Shown: positions 45,593 to 54,253 of the stretch, piece by piece
How positions within the stretch are numbered: position 1 is the first letter of the stretch
Layout: every line of letters starts with the position of its first letter
Assembly (NCBI RefSeq): GCF_003313385.1
Contig: NZ_QMHN01000002.1
Location: 715,004 to 779,003 of the forward strand
Length of the DNA stretch: 64,000 bases
Origin: Pedobacter chitinilyticus
Lineage (GTDB): Bacteria > Bacteroidota > Bacteroidia > Sphingobacteriales > Sphingobacteriaceae
Direction of reading: 5' to 3'
Translations under genes and position numbers: made by a program
Notes under the pieces: model-generated
Database searches by the model: none
Told to the model about the DNA's origin: nothing
Seen by the model: only the letters and a program-made list of their open reading frames with translations

Positions 45593-46159
45593 GGCATTGC
45601 TATGGGCACGTTGTATGTTTCTAATTTGATGGATATGACGTTCGTTATGCATCACCATAAAAGCCAACACATCGCCTAATCTTAGTTTAACCAACTTACT
45701 GATTGAAATAGGGATTTTGATATTATTCACATCTACCACTTCAAATGCTTTAATGTATTTAAGGAAAGTTTCTTGCTGGTCTATAAACTCGGTCACTTCT
45801 GCATACGCATTCTTTACCTGTGGCTGATGCTGTTTGGCTGCCTTATATTTCTTCTGTTTATCTATATCCATCATTTTTACGAAATAACTTCCCAACCAAC
45901 CTGGCACATAAGCTGCCCTAGACACCTGGTTAGGTTTGGCTAAAATGATTTCCATTTTGGGCAGGTAATAATGTCCGTAAGTATTTAAATGAGCCAAACA
46001 TTGCGCGATGCTCCAACTTTGTTCATCTACAGCAAAAGAGAGGGCCTCTTCGTCCAGATTTTGATATTGTTCAATAGCTAGATTCAGAATTTTCTCGGTA
46101 CGTTGATATAAATCTGTGATAAATGCTTTCTTTTCCATTGCTCTCACTATTTCATTCAT
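45554..46159 (-). CDS. DinB family protein
   Basis: A 201-residue helical-bundle protein. The family motifs are visible: SWSIAQCLAHLNTYGHYYLP with the first His, and MVMHNERHIHQIRN near the C-terminus with the second and third, which together bind a divalent metal. Function of DinB-like proteins is diverse; many are bacillithiol- or other thiol-transferases, others unknown. Its stop region overlaps the mini-protein on the other strand. ATG 46159 or 46138 may start it. Confidence 0.85.
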   Translation of the reverse strand: MNEIVRAMEKKAFITDLYQRTEKILNLAIEQYQNLDEEALSFAVDEQSWSIAQCLAHLNTYGHYYLPKMEIILAKPNQVSRAAYVPGWLGSYFVKMMDIDKQKKYKAAKQHQPQVKNAYAEVTEFIDQQETFLKYIKAFEVVDVNNIKIPISISKLVKLRLGDVLAFMVMHNERHIHQIRNIQRAHSNALTKRTVSATLAL

Positions 46160-46213
46160 TAATTGAACAAAGATATTTTAGCACAACAGCGTAATTGTTG
46201 GCATTTACCAAGA

Positions 46214-46786
46214 TTATATTTTTACCCTATTCATCAGCTTACTGAAGTTGGTGGCATCTATTCCCAAGTAGCTTGCCAAGTATTTATGTGGAACCAAAGT
46301 AAGGATGTGTGGACTTCGCTTTAACAGACTTCTGAATTTCTCTTCGGATGACATCAACTGTAGCTCTGCTAAGCGGTCTAAAACTCCGCTCAATGCTCCG
46401 CTTATTCCGAAATTAATCATCTGAGCAATTTCAGCGTTAGTGAGCATTATTCTTTTTATTTCTGATGCTGGGGCTCGTAAAAAAGAAGACGACGTTAAAG
46501 TCTCATAAAAGAATTGGGATGGTTGCTGAGTCATCATAGCATTGAGCACGCCGCCAAAAGATGGCGCATAAGTAAAAATCAGCGTGGCTTCTTTCCCTTC
46601 AATATTTAAGGCGTATACTCGTTGCACGCCATCCAATACAAAGTAAAGATACTTTTCCTGCTCTCCTTGATGGGTCAATATCTCCTTTCTTTCGGCATGG
46701 TAAGTTTTCCACGGCGATAGAAATTCGGCAAGGCTGCTAGCAGACAATGAAAAATGTTTTTTCACATGTGCTTCTAGCATATCCAT
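46214..46786 (-). CDS. Crp/Fnr-family transcriptional regulator
   Basis: A 190-residue regulator with an N-terminal cyclic-nucleotide-binding-like beta barrel (ERKEILTHQGEQEKYLYFVL, DGVQRVYALNIEGKEATL) and a C-terminal helix-turn-helix (VPHKYLASYLGIDATNFSKL). The barrel lacks the strict phosphate-binding cassette with GE-x-R. ATG 46786 is chosen so that the frame starts just after the YdiJ stop; ATG 46813 would overlap that gene. Position suggests co-transcription with the upstream dehydrogenase gene, so it may regulate it. Confidence 0.8.
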   Translation of the reverse strand: MDMLEAHVKKHFSLSASSLAEFLSPWKTYHAERKEILTHQGEQEKYLYFVLDGVQRVYALNIEGKEATLIFTYAPSFGGVLNAMMTQQPSQFFYETLTSSSFLRAPASEIKRIMLTNAEIAQMINFGISGALSGVLDRLAELQLMSSEEKFRSLLKRSPHILTLVPHKYLASYLGIDATNFSKLMNRVKI

Positions 46787-46794
46787 AGGCTGGT

Positions 46795-49737
46795 CTAGTT
46801 CATCGCTTCCCATAAAATCTCCACCGGATGTTTCGCTATCTTCTGCGTTCCATCTTTAATTTGATGTCTACAGCTTGTTCCCGCAGCAGCAATAATGGTA
46901 TCCTCTTTTTGTTTACGCACTTCGGGCAGCAATACCAACTCTGCAACTTTCATAGAAACTTCGTAATGTTCGGCTTCGTAACCAAAAGAGCCCGCCATTC
47001 CGCAACAACCCGAAGGAATCAGTTCCACTTTGTAATTGCTCGGCATTGACAATATCTTCTCCGTTGGTGTAAGGGCGTTCAACGATTTTTGATAGCAGTG
47101 ACCATGTAATTTAATCAACTGGTAGTCTGAGGTAAACTGACTAGCCTTAATTTTCTCTGCTTCAAATTCATTCAACAAAAACTCTTCTACCAAAAATGAG
47201 TTTTGTGCCAGATGCTTTGCTTTCTGTACCAAATTAGCATCTACCAATTCAGGATATTCATCCCTAAACGTAAGCAAAGCCGATGGCTCTACTCCTAGCA
47301 AAGGCGAATCTGCATTCACTACGTCGGCCAGTAACGCTACATTTTTGTTTGCCAATGCTTTTGCTTCACGCAACAAACCTTTTGAAAGATAGGTACGTCC
47401 ACTTTCCAAGTGTTCTGGAATAATCACTTCGTAGCCCAATTTCTCAAGGAGCTTAACGGTGGTCATTCCAATTTCTACATCGTTATAATTGGTAAACTCA
47501 TCGCAAAACAAATAAACCTTACGCTCAGTATTTTTTGGAGCTTGTTTTTTATCATATTGCTTTTTCCAGCTGCGCAAAGTGGTCTTCCCTACTTTTGGCA
47601 ACGAACGGTCTGGCGCAAAACCAACTACTTTTTTAATCAGCTTACTAGTAAAGTTATTGCTGATTAAGGCATTATAAATAGATGGTACAATGGCCGCCAA
47701 ACGTTGCGATTTGGTAAAGTTGGCAATCATTTTAGTACGGAAAGGCACGCCATTCGCATCGTAATAATGCTGCAAAAATTCCGCTTTCATTTTGGCCACA
47801 TCCACACTTGAAGGACATTCTGATTTACAAGCTTTACAGCTCAAACACAAATCCATCACATCCTTAATTTCCTCGTGATTAAATGGATTATCGCCTGTAT
47901 CGTTGCTCAGGAATTGTCTTAAAATATTCGCACGAGCTCTTGTGGTATCTTTTTCTTGGCGAGTAGCCATGTAAGATGGGCACATCGTGCCACCGCTGAT
48001 ATGAGTTCTTCTGCAATCGCCAGAACCCGAACATTTTTCTGCCAACCTCAAGATGCTTTCGTTCTTCGAAAAATCGAAAATGGTTTTTACAGGTTTAATT
48101 TCCTTGTCGGCCTCATAACGTAAAAACTCGTTCATTGGTGGGGTATCCACTATTTTGTTGGCATTAAATACACCCAGCGGATCAAACAATTGTTTTACTT
48201 CTTTTAAAAGTTCATACACCTCTATTCCCAATACATCTTTGATAAACTCGCCTCTTAAACGACCATCTCCATGCTCACCACTTAACGAACCTTGGTGCTT
48301 TTTCACCAACGCCGCTGTTTCTTTCAAAACTGTTCTAAAAAGCTCCTTCCCTTCTGAAGTTTTAAGGTTAATCATAGGCTCCACATGCAATTCGCCTGCG
48401 CCAGCATGGGCATAATAAGATGCCTTTAGGTTGTATTTATCTAAAATCTGTTGAAGTTCTTCGATATAAGCAGGTAAATCTTCGGGAGCAACGGCACAGT
48501 CCTCTATCAAGTTTACAGGTTGTTTATCTCCAGGTAAATTCCTGATCAAACCTAATCCAGCTTTTCTAACATCCCAGGCCAATTTGGTTTGTTGGCCATA
48601 TACAATTGGATAGGCATAACCTAAACCAGCCAATTTTAAATCAGCAATTAATGCCGAAGTTTTAAAATCGATTTCTTGCTGGGTTTCCGCAAAAAACTCC
48701 ACCATTAGTAAAGCTTCGGGTTCACCCTCTATAAAAAAACGGTTGTGTTGGTACACTGGATGGCCTTTGGTAAAGTCCATAATATATCTATCTACCAACT
48801 CAGAAGCCATTGGCTGATGTTTCAGGATAATGATATTTGCTAAAAGCGACTCTGCCAACGAATTAAAATGCACACAAACCAATGCTTCTTGTTTGGGCGG
48901 CAAAGGCAGCAATTTTAACTTGGCTTCGGTTACAAAAAGCAATGTACCTTCTGAACCAGCGATCAGTTCACACATATTAAAGTTTTCTTTTCCTTCTTGG
49001 GGAATAAGAAAATCTAAGGCATAACCCGTGTTTCTTCTAGTGAGGGTTTTCTTAGGATAACCTTTTTCTATCGCCTCTATATTTTGCGGCTTGTTAACCA
49101 GCTCGGAAACTCCTTTATAGATGATCCCCTCCAAGCTATTCAACTGTGCTTTCTCTGCAATTTGTGCAAGCGGTATTTCTTTAAATTCCACCTCTTGACC
49201 ATTACTCAAAAGGCCTTTTACTTCTAATAGGTTTTGACGAGTATCACCCCACACAATAGAGTGCAAACCGCAAGAGTTATTTCCAATCATGCCACCAATC
49301 ATGGCTCTGTTGGCCGTAGAAGTTTCTGGACCAAACATTAATCCAAAAGGCTTCAGGGCTGCATTCAAATCATCCCTGATTACTCCTGGCTGTACGATTA
49401 CATATTGTTCCTCTTGGTTAATTTCTAGTATTTTATTGAGATACTTGGAAATATCTACTACCAACCCATTACCTACTACCTGCCCAGCTAACGACGTTCC
49501 CGCAGCCCTTGGAATGAGTGTGAGGTGATGTTCATTGGCAAAGCTAATCAGGGTTTTAATATCCTCGCTGGTTTTGGGCACTGCAACTGCTAATGGCTTT
49601 TCTTGGTAAACAGATGCATCTGTTGAGTAAACAAGCTTTTGTGCTTCGTGAGCAGCTGATTGGTCGTAAAATAATTCTCCGCTAAAACTGTCTGCTAGCT
49701 TTTGAAATGGGGCCGAAAGGTGAGTATGATTTGACAC
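46795..49737 (-). CDS. YdiJ-like FAD-binding and Fe-S dehydrogenase
   Basis: A 980-residue protein, close to E. coli YdiJ (about 1,018), a D-2-hydroxyglutarate-type dehydrogenase (known from the family). Order of parts: FAD-binding PCMH domain (LIPRAAGTSLAGQVVG), FAD oxidase C-terminal domain, a 4Fe-4S module with CSGSGDCRR and CLSCKACKSECPSSVD, and CCG domains with GHCYQKSL and IPSGCCGMAGSFGYE. It would pass electrons from a hydroxy acid via FAD to an acceptor. The start codon is GTG. The Crp-family gene follows it. Confidence 0.88.
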   Translation of the reverse strand: MSNHTHLSAPFQKLADSFSGELFYDQSAAHEAQKLVYSTDASVYQEKPLAVAVPKTSEDIKTLISFANEHHLTLIPRAAGTSLAGQVVGNGLVVDISKYLNKILEINQEEQYVIVQPGVIRDDLNAALKPFGLMFGPETSTANRAMIGGMIGNNSCGLHSIVWGDTRQNLLEVKGLLSNGQEVEFKEIPLAQIAEKAQLNSLEGIIYKGVSELVNKPQNIEAIEKGYPKKTLTRRNTGYALDFLIPQEGKENFNMCELIAGSEGTLLFVTEAKLKLLPLPPKQEALVCVHFNSLAESLLANIIILKHQPMASELVDRYIMDFTKGHPVYQHNRFFIEGEPEALLMVEFFAETQQEIDFKTSALIADLKLAGLGYAYPIVYGQQTKLAWDVRKAGLGLIRNLPGDKQPVNLIEDCAVAPEDLPAYIEELQQILDKYNLKASYYAHAGAGELHVEPMINLKTSEGKELFRTVLKETAALVKKHQGSLSGEHGDGRLRGEFIKDVLGIEVYELLKEVKQLFDPLGVFNANKIVDTPPMNEFLRYEADKEIKPVKTIFDFSKNESILRLAEKCSGSGDCRRTHISGGTMCPSYMATRQEKDTTRARANILRQFLSNDTGDNPFNHEEIKDVMDLCLSCKACKSECPSSVDVAKMKAEFLQHYYDANGVPFRTKMIANFTKSQRLAAIVPSIYNALISNNFTSKLIKKVVGFAPDRSLPKVGKTTLRSWKKQYDKKQAPKNTERKVYLFCDEFTNYNDVEIGMTTVKLLEKLGYEVIIPEHLESGRTYLSKGLLREAKALANKNVALLADVVNADSPLLGVEPSALLTFRDEYPELVDANLVQKAKHLAQNSFLVEEFLLNEFEAEKIKASQFTSDYQLIKLHGHCYQKSLNALTPTEKILSMPSNYKVELIPSGCCGMAGSFGYEAEHYEVSMKVAELVLLPEVRKQKEDTIIAAAGTSCRHQIKDGTQKIAKHPVEILWEAMN

Positions 49738-50000
49738 AATGTAAAATTAAGCATTTTAATAATGTTTTTTAAAAATAAAAACTGCAAAAAACTGCACAAA
49801 CCAGTAAAGAAATTGATCTCGTTCTTTAATGAAGTCATATCTATTGTTTAACCACCTTAGAAATCTAAGACCATCTTAGTTTCCTTTCACATCGTACAAC
49901 GCAATTTTAGAGCTTTTTCATTTTCCATCCTTAATGTTTTATCATTATTTAACACGGTTTATAATTGATTTTTACTAATTTGAGATTTTAAAATAAGCTT

Positions 50001-51581
50001 ATGAATGCCAACCAAAACACCTTTATCGAAAAAATAAAAGCCTCTTACTCACCTAGTGGCGAATATATCTATTTGGGTGCTGCCATGTTAGATGGTTTAG
50101 CCTTGGCCGATGCCGAAGTAAATTTGCCTTTGCGCATGATGAACAGACACGGTCTTATTGCAGGTGCTACAGGCACAGGAAAAACCAGAACTTTGCAATT
50201 ACTAGCCGAACAGTTATCTGACAAAGGGGTACCTGTTTTCATGCTCGATGTAAAGGGAGACCTTTCGGGTTTATACCAGCCAGGCAGTACCAATCCCAAA
50301 ATTGAAGAACGGGCACAACAATTGAATAAGCCTTTCACACCAAGCGGCTTCCCTATCGAAATATATTCCTTAACAGGTAAATTAGGCGCTCAAATGCGTG
50401 CAACCGTGACTGAGTTTGGTCCTGTGCTCCTTTCCAAAATACTGGAACTTAACGATACTCAATCTGGAGTTTTAGCGGTATTGTTCAAATACGCTGACGA
50501 CCATAAAATGCCTGTGGTAGATTTAAACGACCTTAAAAAACTACTTGGCTATCTCGCCGAAGGCGAAGGTGCAAAGGAAATCAAGTCTAGCTATGGATCT
50601 ATTTCTACCGCTACCTCAAGTACTATTCTGCGAAAAATTGTAGCGATAGAACAACAAGGCTTGGGTGGAATTTTTGGTGAAACCTCCTTTAATATTGAGG
50701 ATTTGTTCAACCGTGTAGATGGTAAGGGAGTAATTAGCCTACTGAATATTGCTGACGTGCAAAGCCAACCTGTGCTTTATTCAACTTTCTTATTAAGTCT
50801 TTTGGCCGAAATTTACCAAACTATGCCTGAGGCTGGAGATTTGGACAAACCCAAATTGGTTTTCTTTTTTGATGAAGCGCATCTTTTATTTAACGATGCC
50901 CCGAAAGCATTCTTGGAGCAAATCAACACCATTATTAGGCTGATCCGTTCCAAAGGAATTGGCGTGTTTTTCTGTACGCAATCACCTATGGACATTCCCG
51001 AAAGTGTATTGTCGCAGTTAGGAAACAGGGTGCAACATGCTTTAAGAGCATTTACGCCTAACGATGTAGATGCGTTAAAGAAAACAGTTAATACTTATCC
51101 AAAATCGGAATTTTATACTATCGACAAAGTATTAACCTCCTTAGGTACAGGCCAGGCGCTGATTACAGTACTGAACGAAAAAGGTATCCCTACCGAAGTT
51201 GCAGCAACTTTGCTTACGCCACCCAGGGCAGTTATGGGGCCAATGGCGGCAATAGATTGTGAAAAACTTATGCAAGGAAGTCAGCTGTTTAGCAAATACA
51301 AAGAAACGGTGGATCCTGTAAGTGCTTATGAGATGCTTACCGATAAGATCAACGAAATACAAGCCAATGAAAACAAAGTAAAGGCTGAGGAAGAGGAACG
51401 TAAAAGAATTGAACAAGAGAGCAAACCAAAACCAGGTGAAAAGAGTTTAGTGGAAGAGATTATGGGTGCCACCATTACTCGACAGATTGGGAAGGAAATT
51501 GTTCGAGGACTTTTCGGAATGCTAAGCGGCAAAAAAACTCGAACAACTAAATCATCTGGAGGTGGGCTTTTTGGATTCTAA
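50001..51581 (+). CDS. HerA-like/DUF853 ATPase (YjgR type)
   Basis: A 526-residue P-loop ATPase. Walker A is GATGTGKT (55-62); Walker B is VFFFDEAHLLF (about 287-297); the IRLIRSKGIGVFFCTQSP region fits the HerA/FtsK arginine-rich sensor stretch. The domain matches DUF853, represented by E. coli YjgR (about 500 residues). A C-terminal Lys/Glu-rich coil (NKVKAEEEERKRIEQESKPK) and a Gly-rich tail follow. The precise role (DNA translocase-like) is unproven. It is the first of three + strand genes. Confidence 0.88.
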   Translation: MNANQNTFIEKIKASYSPSGEYIYLGAAMLDGLALADAEVNLPLRMMNRHGLIAGATGTGKTRTLQLLAEQLSDKGVPVFMLDVKGDLSGLYQPGSTNPKIEERAQQLNKPFTPSGFPIEIYSLTGKLGAQMRATVTEFGPVLLSKILELNDTQSGVLAVLFKYADDHKMPVVDLNDLKKLLGYLAEGEGAKEIKSSYGSISTATSSTILRKIVAIEQQGLGGIFGETSFNIEDLFNRVDGKGVISLLNIADVQSQPVLYSTFLLSLLAEIYQTMPEAGDLDKPKLVFFFDEAHLLFNDAPKAFLEQINTIIRLIRSKGIGVFFCTQSPMDIPESVLSQLGNRVQHALRAFTPNDVDALKKTVNTYPKSEFYTIDKVLTSLGTGQALITVLNEKGIPTEVAATLLTPPRAVMGPMAAIDCEKLMQGSQLFSKYKETVDPVSAYEMLTDKINEIQANENKVKAEEEERKRIEQESKPKPGEKSLVEEIMGATITRQIGKEIVRGLFGMLSGKKTRTTKSSGGGLFGF

Positions 51582-51630
51582 AAGTTAACTTTGGCGACAA
51601 CTAAATATTCATTTAAAAACTAAACAGTTA

Positions 51631-52530
51631 ATGAAACCTACGTTATTAATTTTGGCTGCCGGCATGGCAAGCCGCTATGGTAGCATGAAACAAATCGACG
51701 GTTTTGGCCCTAACGGAGAAACCATCATCGATTATTCTATATATGACGCAATTAAAGCCGGATTTGGAAAAGTTGTATTCATCATTAAAGAAGAATTTGC
51801 AGACAACTTCAAATCTATTTTTGACGAGAAGCTAAAAGGCAAGATTGAAGTAGACTATGTTTACCAAAACTTTGACCTTAAACAATTTGGGATTGATGAA
51901 GAAATTTATCGTGAAAAACCTTGGGGAACGGCACATGCGATCCTTTCGGGCAGAAAAACAATTAAAGAACCTTTCTGTGTCATTAATGCTGATGATTTCT
52001 ATGGTTTTGATGCCTTCAAAAAAATGGCTGACTTCTTAACTTCAGAAATAAACGATTCTAATTATTCTATTATTGGTTATAAAATTGGCAAAACTTTATC
52101 TGACTTCGGTTCGGTATCAAGAGGCGTATGCAAAGCTGATGAAGCAGGTAATTTGACCGAAATTGTAGAACGTACAAAAGTTTACAAGAAAGGCGACTCC
52201 ATCGTTTATGAAGAAGATGGCAAAGAATTTCCATTAGAGTTTGATACTCCCGTATCGATGAACTTCTGGGGTTTTACTCCAGCAGTGTTTAATATTACTG
52301 AAGAGCTTTTCAAAACTTTTGCCATGGAGAACAAAGACAAACCTAAGGCTGAATTTTTTATTCCACTTATAGGCGAACATCTGGTAAGTACCCAAAAAGC
52401 TTCTTTTAAAGTAGTACCAACCGACAACCAATGGTTTGGTGTGACGTATAAAGAAGACAAGCCGTTGGTTCAGGCATGTATTGATGAACTTATCAAAAAT
52501 GGCAACTACCCAGAGAAGCTATGGAATTAA
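51631..52530 (+). CDS. Sugar-phosphate nucleotidyltransferase
   Basis: A 299-residue GT-A-fold nucleotidyltransferase. The N-terminal signature LILAAGMASRYGSMKQIDGF (residues 6-25) binds the NTP, and VINADDFYGFDAF holds the metal-binding Asp. It should make an NDP-sugar from an NTP and a sugar 1-phosphate. It overlaps the next gene, a sugar kinase-like protein, by 10 bases. The pair suggests a kinase/nucleotidyltransferase salvage route. Which sugar is used cannot be read from sequence. Confidence 0.8.
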   Translation: MKPTLLILAAGMASRYGSMKQIDGFGPNGETIIDYSIYDAIKAGFGKVVFIIKEEFADNFKSIFDEKLKGKIEVDYVYQNFDLKQFGIDEEIYREKPWGTAHAILSGRKTIKEPFCVINADDFYGFDAFKKMADFLTSEINDSNYSIIGYKIGKTLSDFGSVSRGVCKADEAGNLTEIVERTKVYKKGDSIVYEEDGKEFPLEFDTPVSMNFWGFTPAVFNITEELFKTFAMENKDKPKAEFFIPLIGEHLVSTQKASFKVVPTDNQWFGVTYKEDKPLVQACIDELIKNGNYPEKLWN

Positions 52531-53600
52531 CAATTGATGAAAGTATTTTAAAATCGTACGGTTTAAATCACCAAAATATTAAAATACAACAAATAGGTTC
52601 TGGACACATCAACAGAACCTATTTGCTCATACAAACAACTGGTGAGCAAAAAAAATATGTGCTGCAAGAAATCAACACACATGTTTTTACCAACCCAGAA
52701 GCTGTTGCCAATAACATTAAGCAAATTGCGGATTTTTTAGCCGAAAATTTCCCTGATTATCTTTTTCCAGCACCATTAGCTGCTAATGATGGTTCCACCA
52801 TGGTTGCTTTTAATAATGCCTATTGGAGATTAAGCCCCTTTGTTGATCACACCATTGCACTAGATACATTAACCGCACCGCAGCAGGCCTATCAAGCAGC
52901 AAAACAATTTGGCAAACTTAGCAGGCTGCTTAATGATTTCGACAGTAGCATGCTACAAGAAACCATTGTAGGTTTTCATGACCTCCACCTACGTTTCGAT
53001 CAATTTCAAACGGCTTTAGCACAAAGTTCCCAAGCATTGAGAGCGCAAGCGGCAAAAGAAATTGAAACAGCACTTGGGTTTAAATCTATCTTAACCGAAT
53101 ATCAATCGTTAAAGGATAGCTTGCCCAATAGGGTAATGCATCACGATACCAAAATTAACAACGTACTGTTGGCTCAACATACGTATGAAGGTGTATGTGT
53201 AATTGATTTAGATACTTTAATGCCTGGCAAATTCATATCCGATCTTGGTGATATGATGCGTACCTACCTTTGTGAATTTTCGGAAAACGAAACCGATCTT
53301 TCCAAAATTACAGTACGAATGGATTATTTTGCGGCCATGATTGAGGGCTATTTATCAGAGATGGGCGATATTCTTACGGATACCGAGAAAAAGGCGATCT
53401 TATTTAGCGGAAAATACATCATCTATATGCAAGCACTTCGTTTTTTAGCTGATTTTCTAAATGGTAGTGTTTATTATCCTATCAATTATCCACTACAAAA
53501 TTTAGATAGAACTAAAAACCAGTTTAAGCTACTGATACAATTGGTTAAGAATGAAGAGGAGCTACTGGAGTTAATTTCCAATTGCTTGATAAAAAACTAA
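52521..53600 (+). CDS. Anomeric sugar kinase-like protein (NahK/APH family)
   Basis: A 359-residue aminoglycoside-phosphotransferase-fold kinase, the same length as Bifidobacterium N-acetylhexosamine 1-kinase as I recall. The nucleotide loop region is GSGHINRTYLL (27-37), the catalytic Brenner motif is HHDTKINNVL with Asp209, and the metal-binding DLDTLMPG motif follows at 229-236. It would put a phosphate on the anomeric carbon of a sugar, as needed by the nucleotidyltransferase encoded just upstream. The start lies inside the stop region of that gene (10-base overlap). Confidence 0.78.
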   Translation: MELTIDESILKSYGLNHQNIKIQQIGSGHINRTYLLIQTTGEQKKYVLQEINTHVFTNPEAVANNIKQIADFLAENFPDYLFPAPLAANDGSTMVAFNNAYWRLSPFVDHTIALDTLTAPQQAYQAAKQFGKLSRLLNDFDSSMLQETIVGFHDLHLRFDQFQTALAQSSQALRAQAAKEIETALGFKSILTEYQSLKDSLPNRVMHHDTKINNVLLAQHTYEGVCVIDLDTLMPGKFISDLGDMMRTYLCEFSENETDLSKITVRMDYFAAMIEGYLSEMGDILTDTEKKAILFSGKYIIYMQALRFLADFLNGSVYYPINYPLQNLDRTKNQFKLLIQLVKNEEELLELISNCLIKN

Positions 53601-53604
53601 CTTA

Positions 53605-53672
53605 TAACCTGAGCTCGATTAATAAGTTAACGGCAACTATTATATTACACAACCGTTATCGAACTCAGGTTA
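53605..53672. repeat. Long inverted repeat (TAACCTGAGCTCGAT ... ATCGAACTCAGGTTA)
   Basis: Fifteen-base arms pair with one mismatch (53605-53619 and 53658-53672), with an inner AACGG/CCGTT pairing. It begins 5 bases after the kinase stop and may end that transcript. Confidence 0.75.
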
Positions 53673-54019
53673 TTAACAAACTAAAACACCTTTGCGTTCT
53701 TAGCGTAAATCTTATTTTTCTTCGCGGCAAGTATTTTTTTCCAGGTGCTTAATTTTATCGCAATACCGTACATACGGGATGGAAGTTTTCGCAAAGTATC
53801 GTAAAGGCAAATAACCTCAGTTCTACTATTTTTTCAAGAAAAATTGGCTTAGTTGCGATAGGTGTAAGCTCAACGTCATGCTGAATTTTTCAATATCTTT
53901 TATTGATTTTAGCCGTCAAGAGAGCTTCGCTGTTTATTTTATTCCATAGCTGCTTCGCAGTCCACCATCGTCAAAACGACGAAAATATGAAACCCATTCA
54001 AGTTAATTAGTTGGCACAG
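53673..54019. other. Intergenic stretch with gene-like short motifs, no gene
   Basis: This 347-base stretch contains TTTGCGTTCTTAGCG- and CATGCTGAATTTTTC-type repeat fragments. No open frame of useful length or RNA gene is visible. Confidence 0.5.
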
Positions 54020-54241
54020 TCAGTTTTTTGCACCTATTTTATCTTTTAACTCCTTTTCCATTCTCCTTATTGATTCTTCTAGACATTCTATTGACTCTCT
54101 TAATACGCCTTTCATTTCAGCAAAAGCAGCTTCTTCAGGTTCACTAGCATCAATAACAATGAAGATTCCTTTAATATTCCCTAAGTATCTTCGTACTTGA
54201 TGAGAAATCATTGATAGTAGTCTGTCTTCGATCCTATCCAT
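54020..54241 (-). CDS. Stand-alone histidine-kinase dimerisation-like protein
   Basis: A 73-residue protein that resembles the HisKA dimerisation/phosphoacceptor helices of two-component kinases: ISHQVRRYLGNIKGIF with a possible phospho-His14, and a second helix ECLEESIRRMEKELKDK. No ATPase domain, no membrane segment. It starts 12 bases after the stop of the OmpA-family gene and so belongs to that operon. Whether it is a decayed kinase or a small phosphotransfer/dimer partner cannot be told from sequence. Confidence 0.55.
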   Translation of the reverse strand: MDRIEDRLLSMISHQVRRYLGNIKGIFIVIDASEPEEAAFAEMKGVLRESIECLEESIRRMEKELKDKIGAKN

Positions 54242-54253
54242 ACCCAGATCAAA

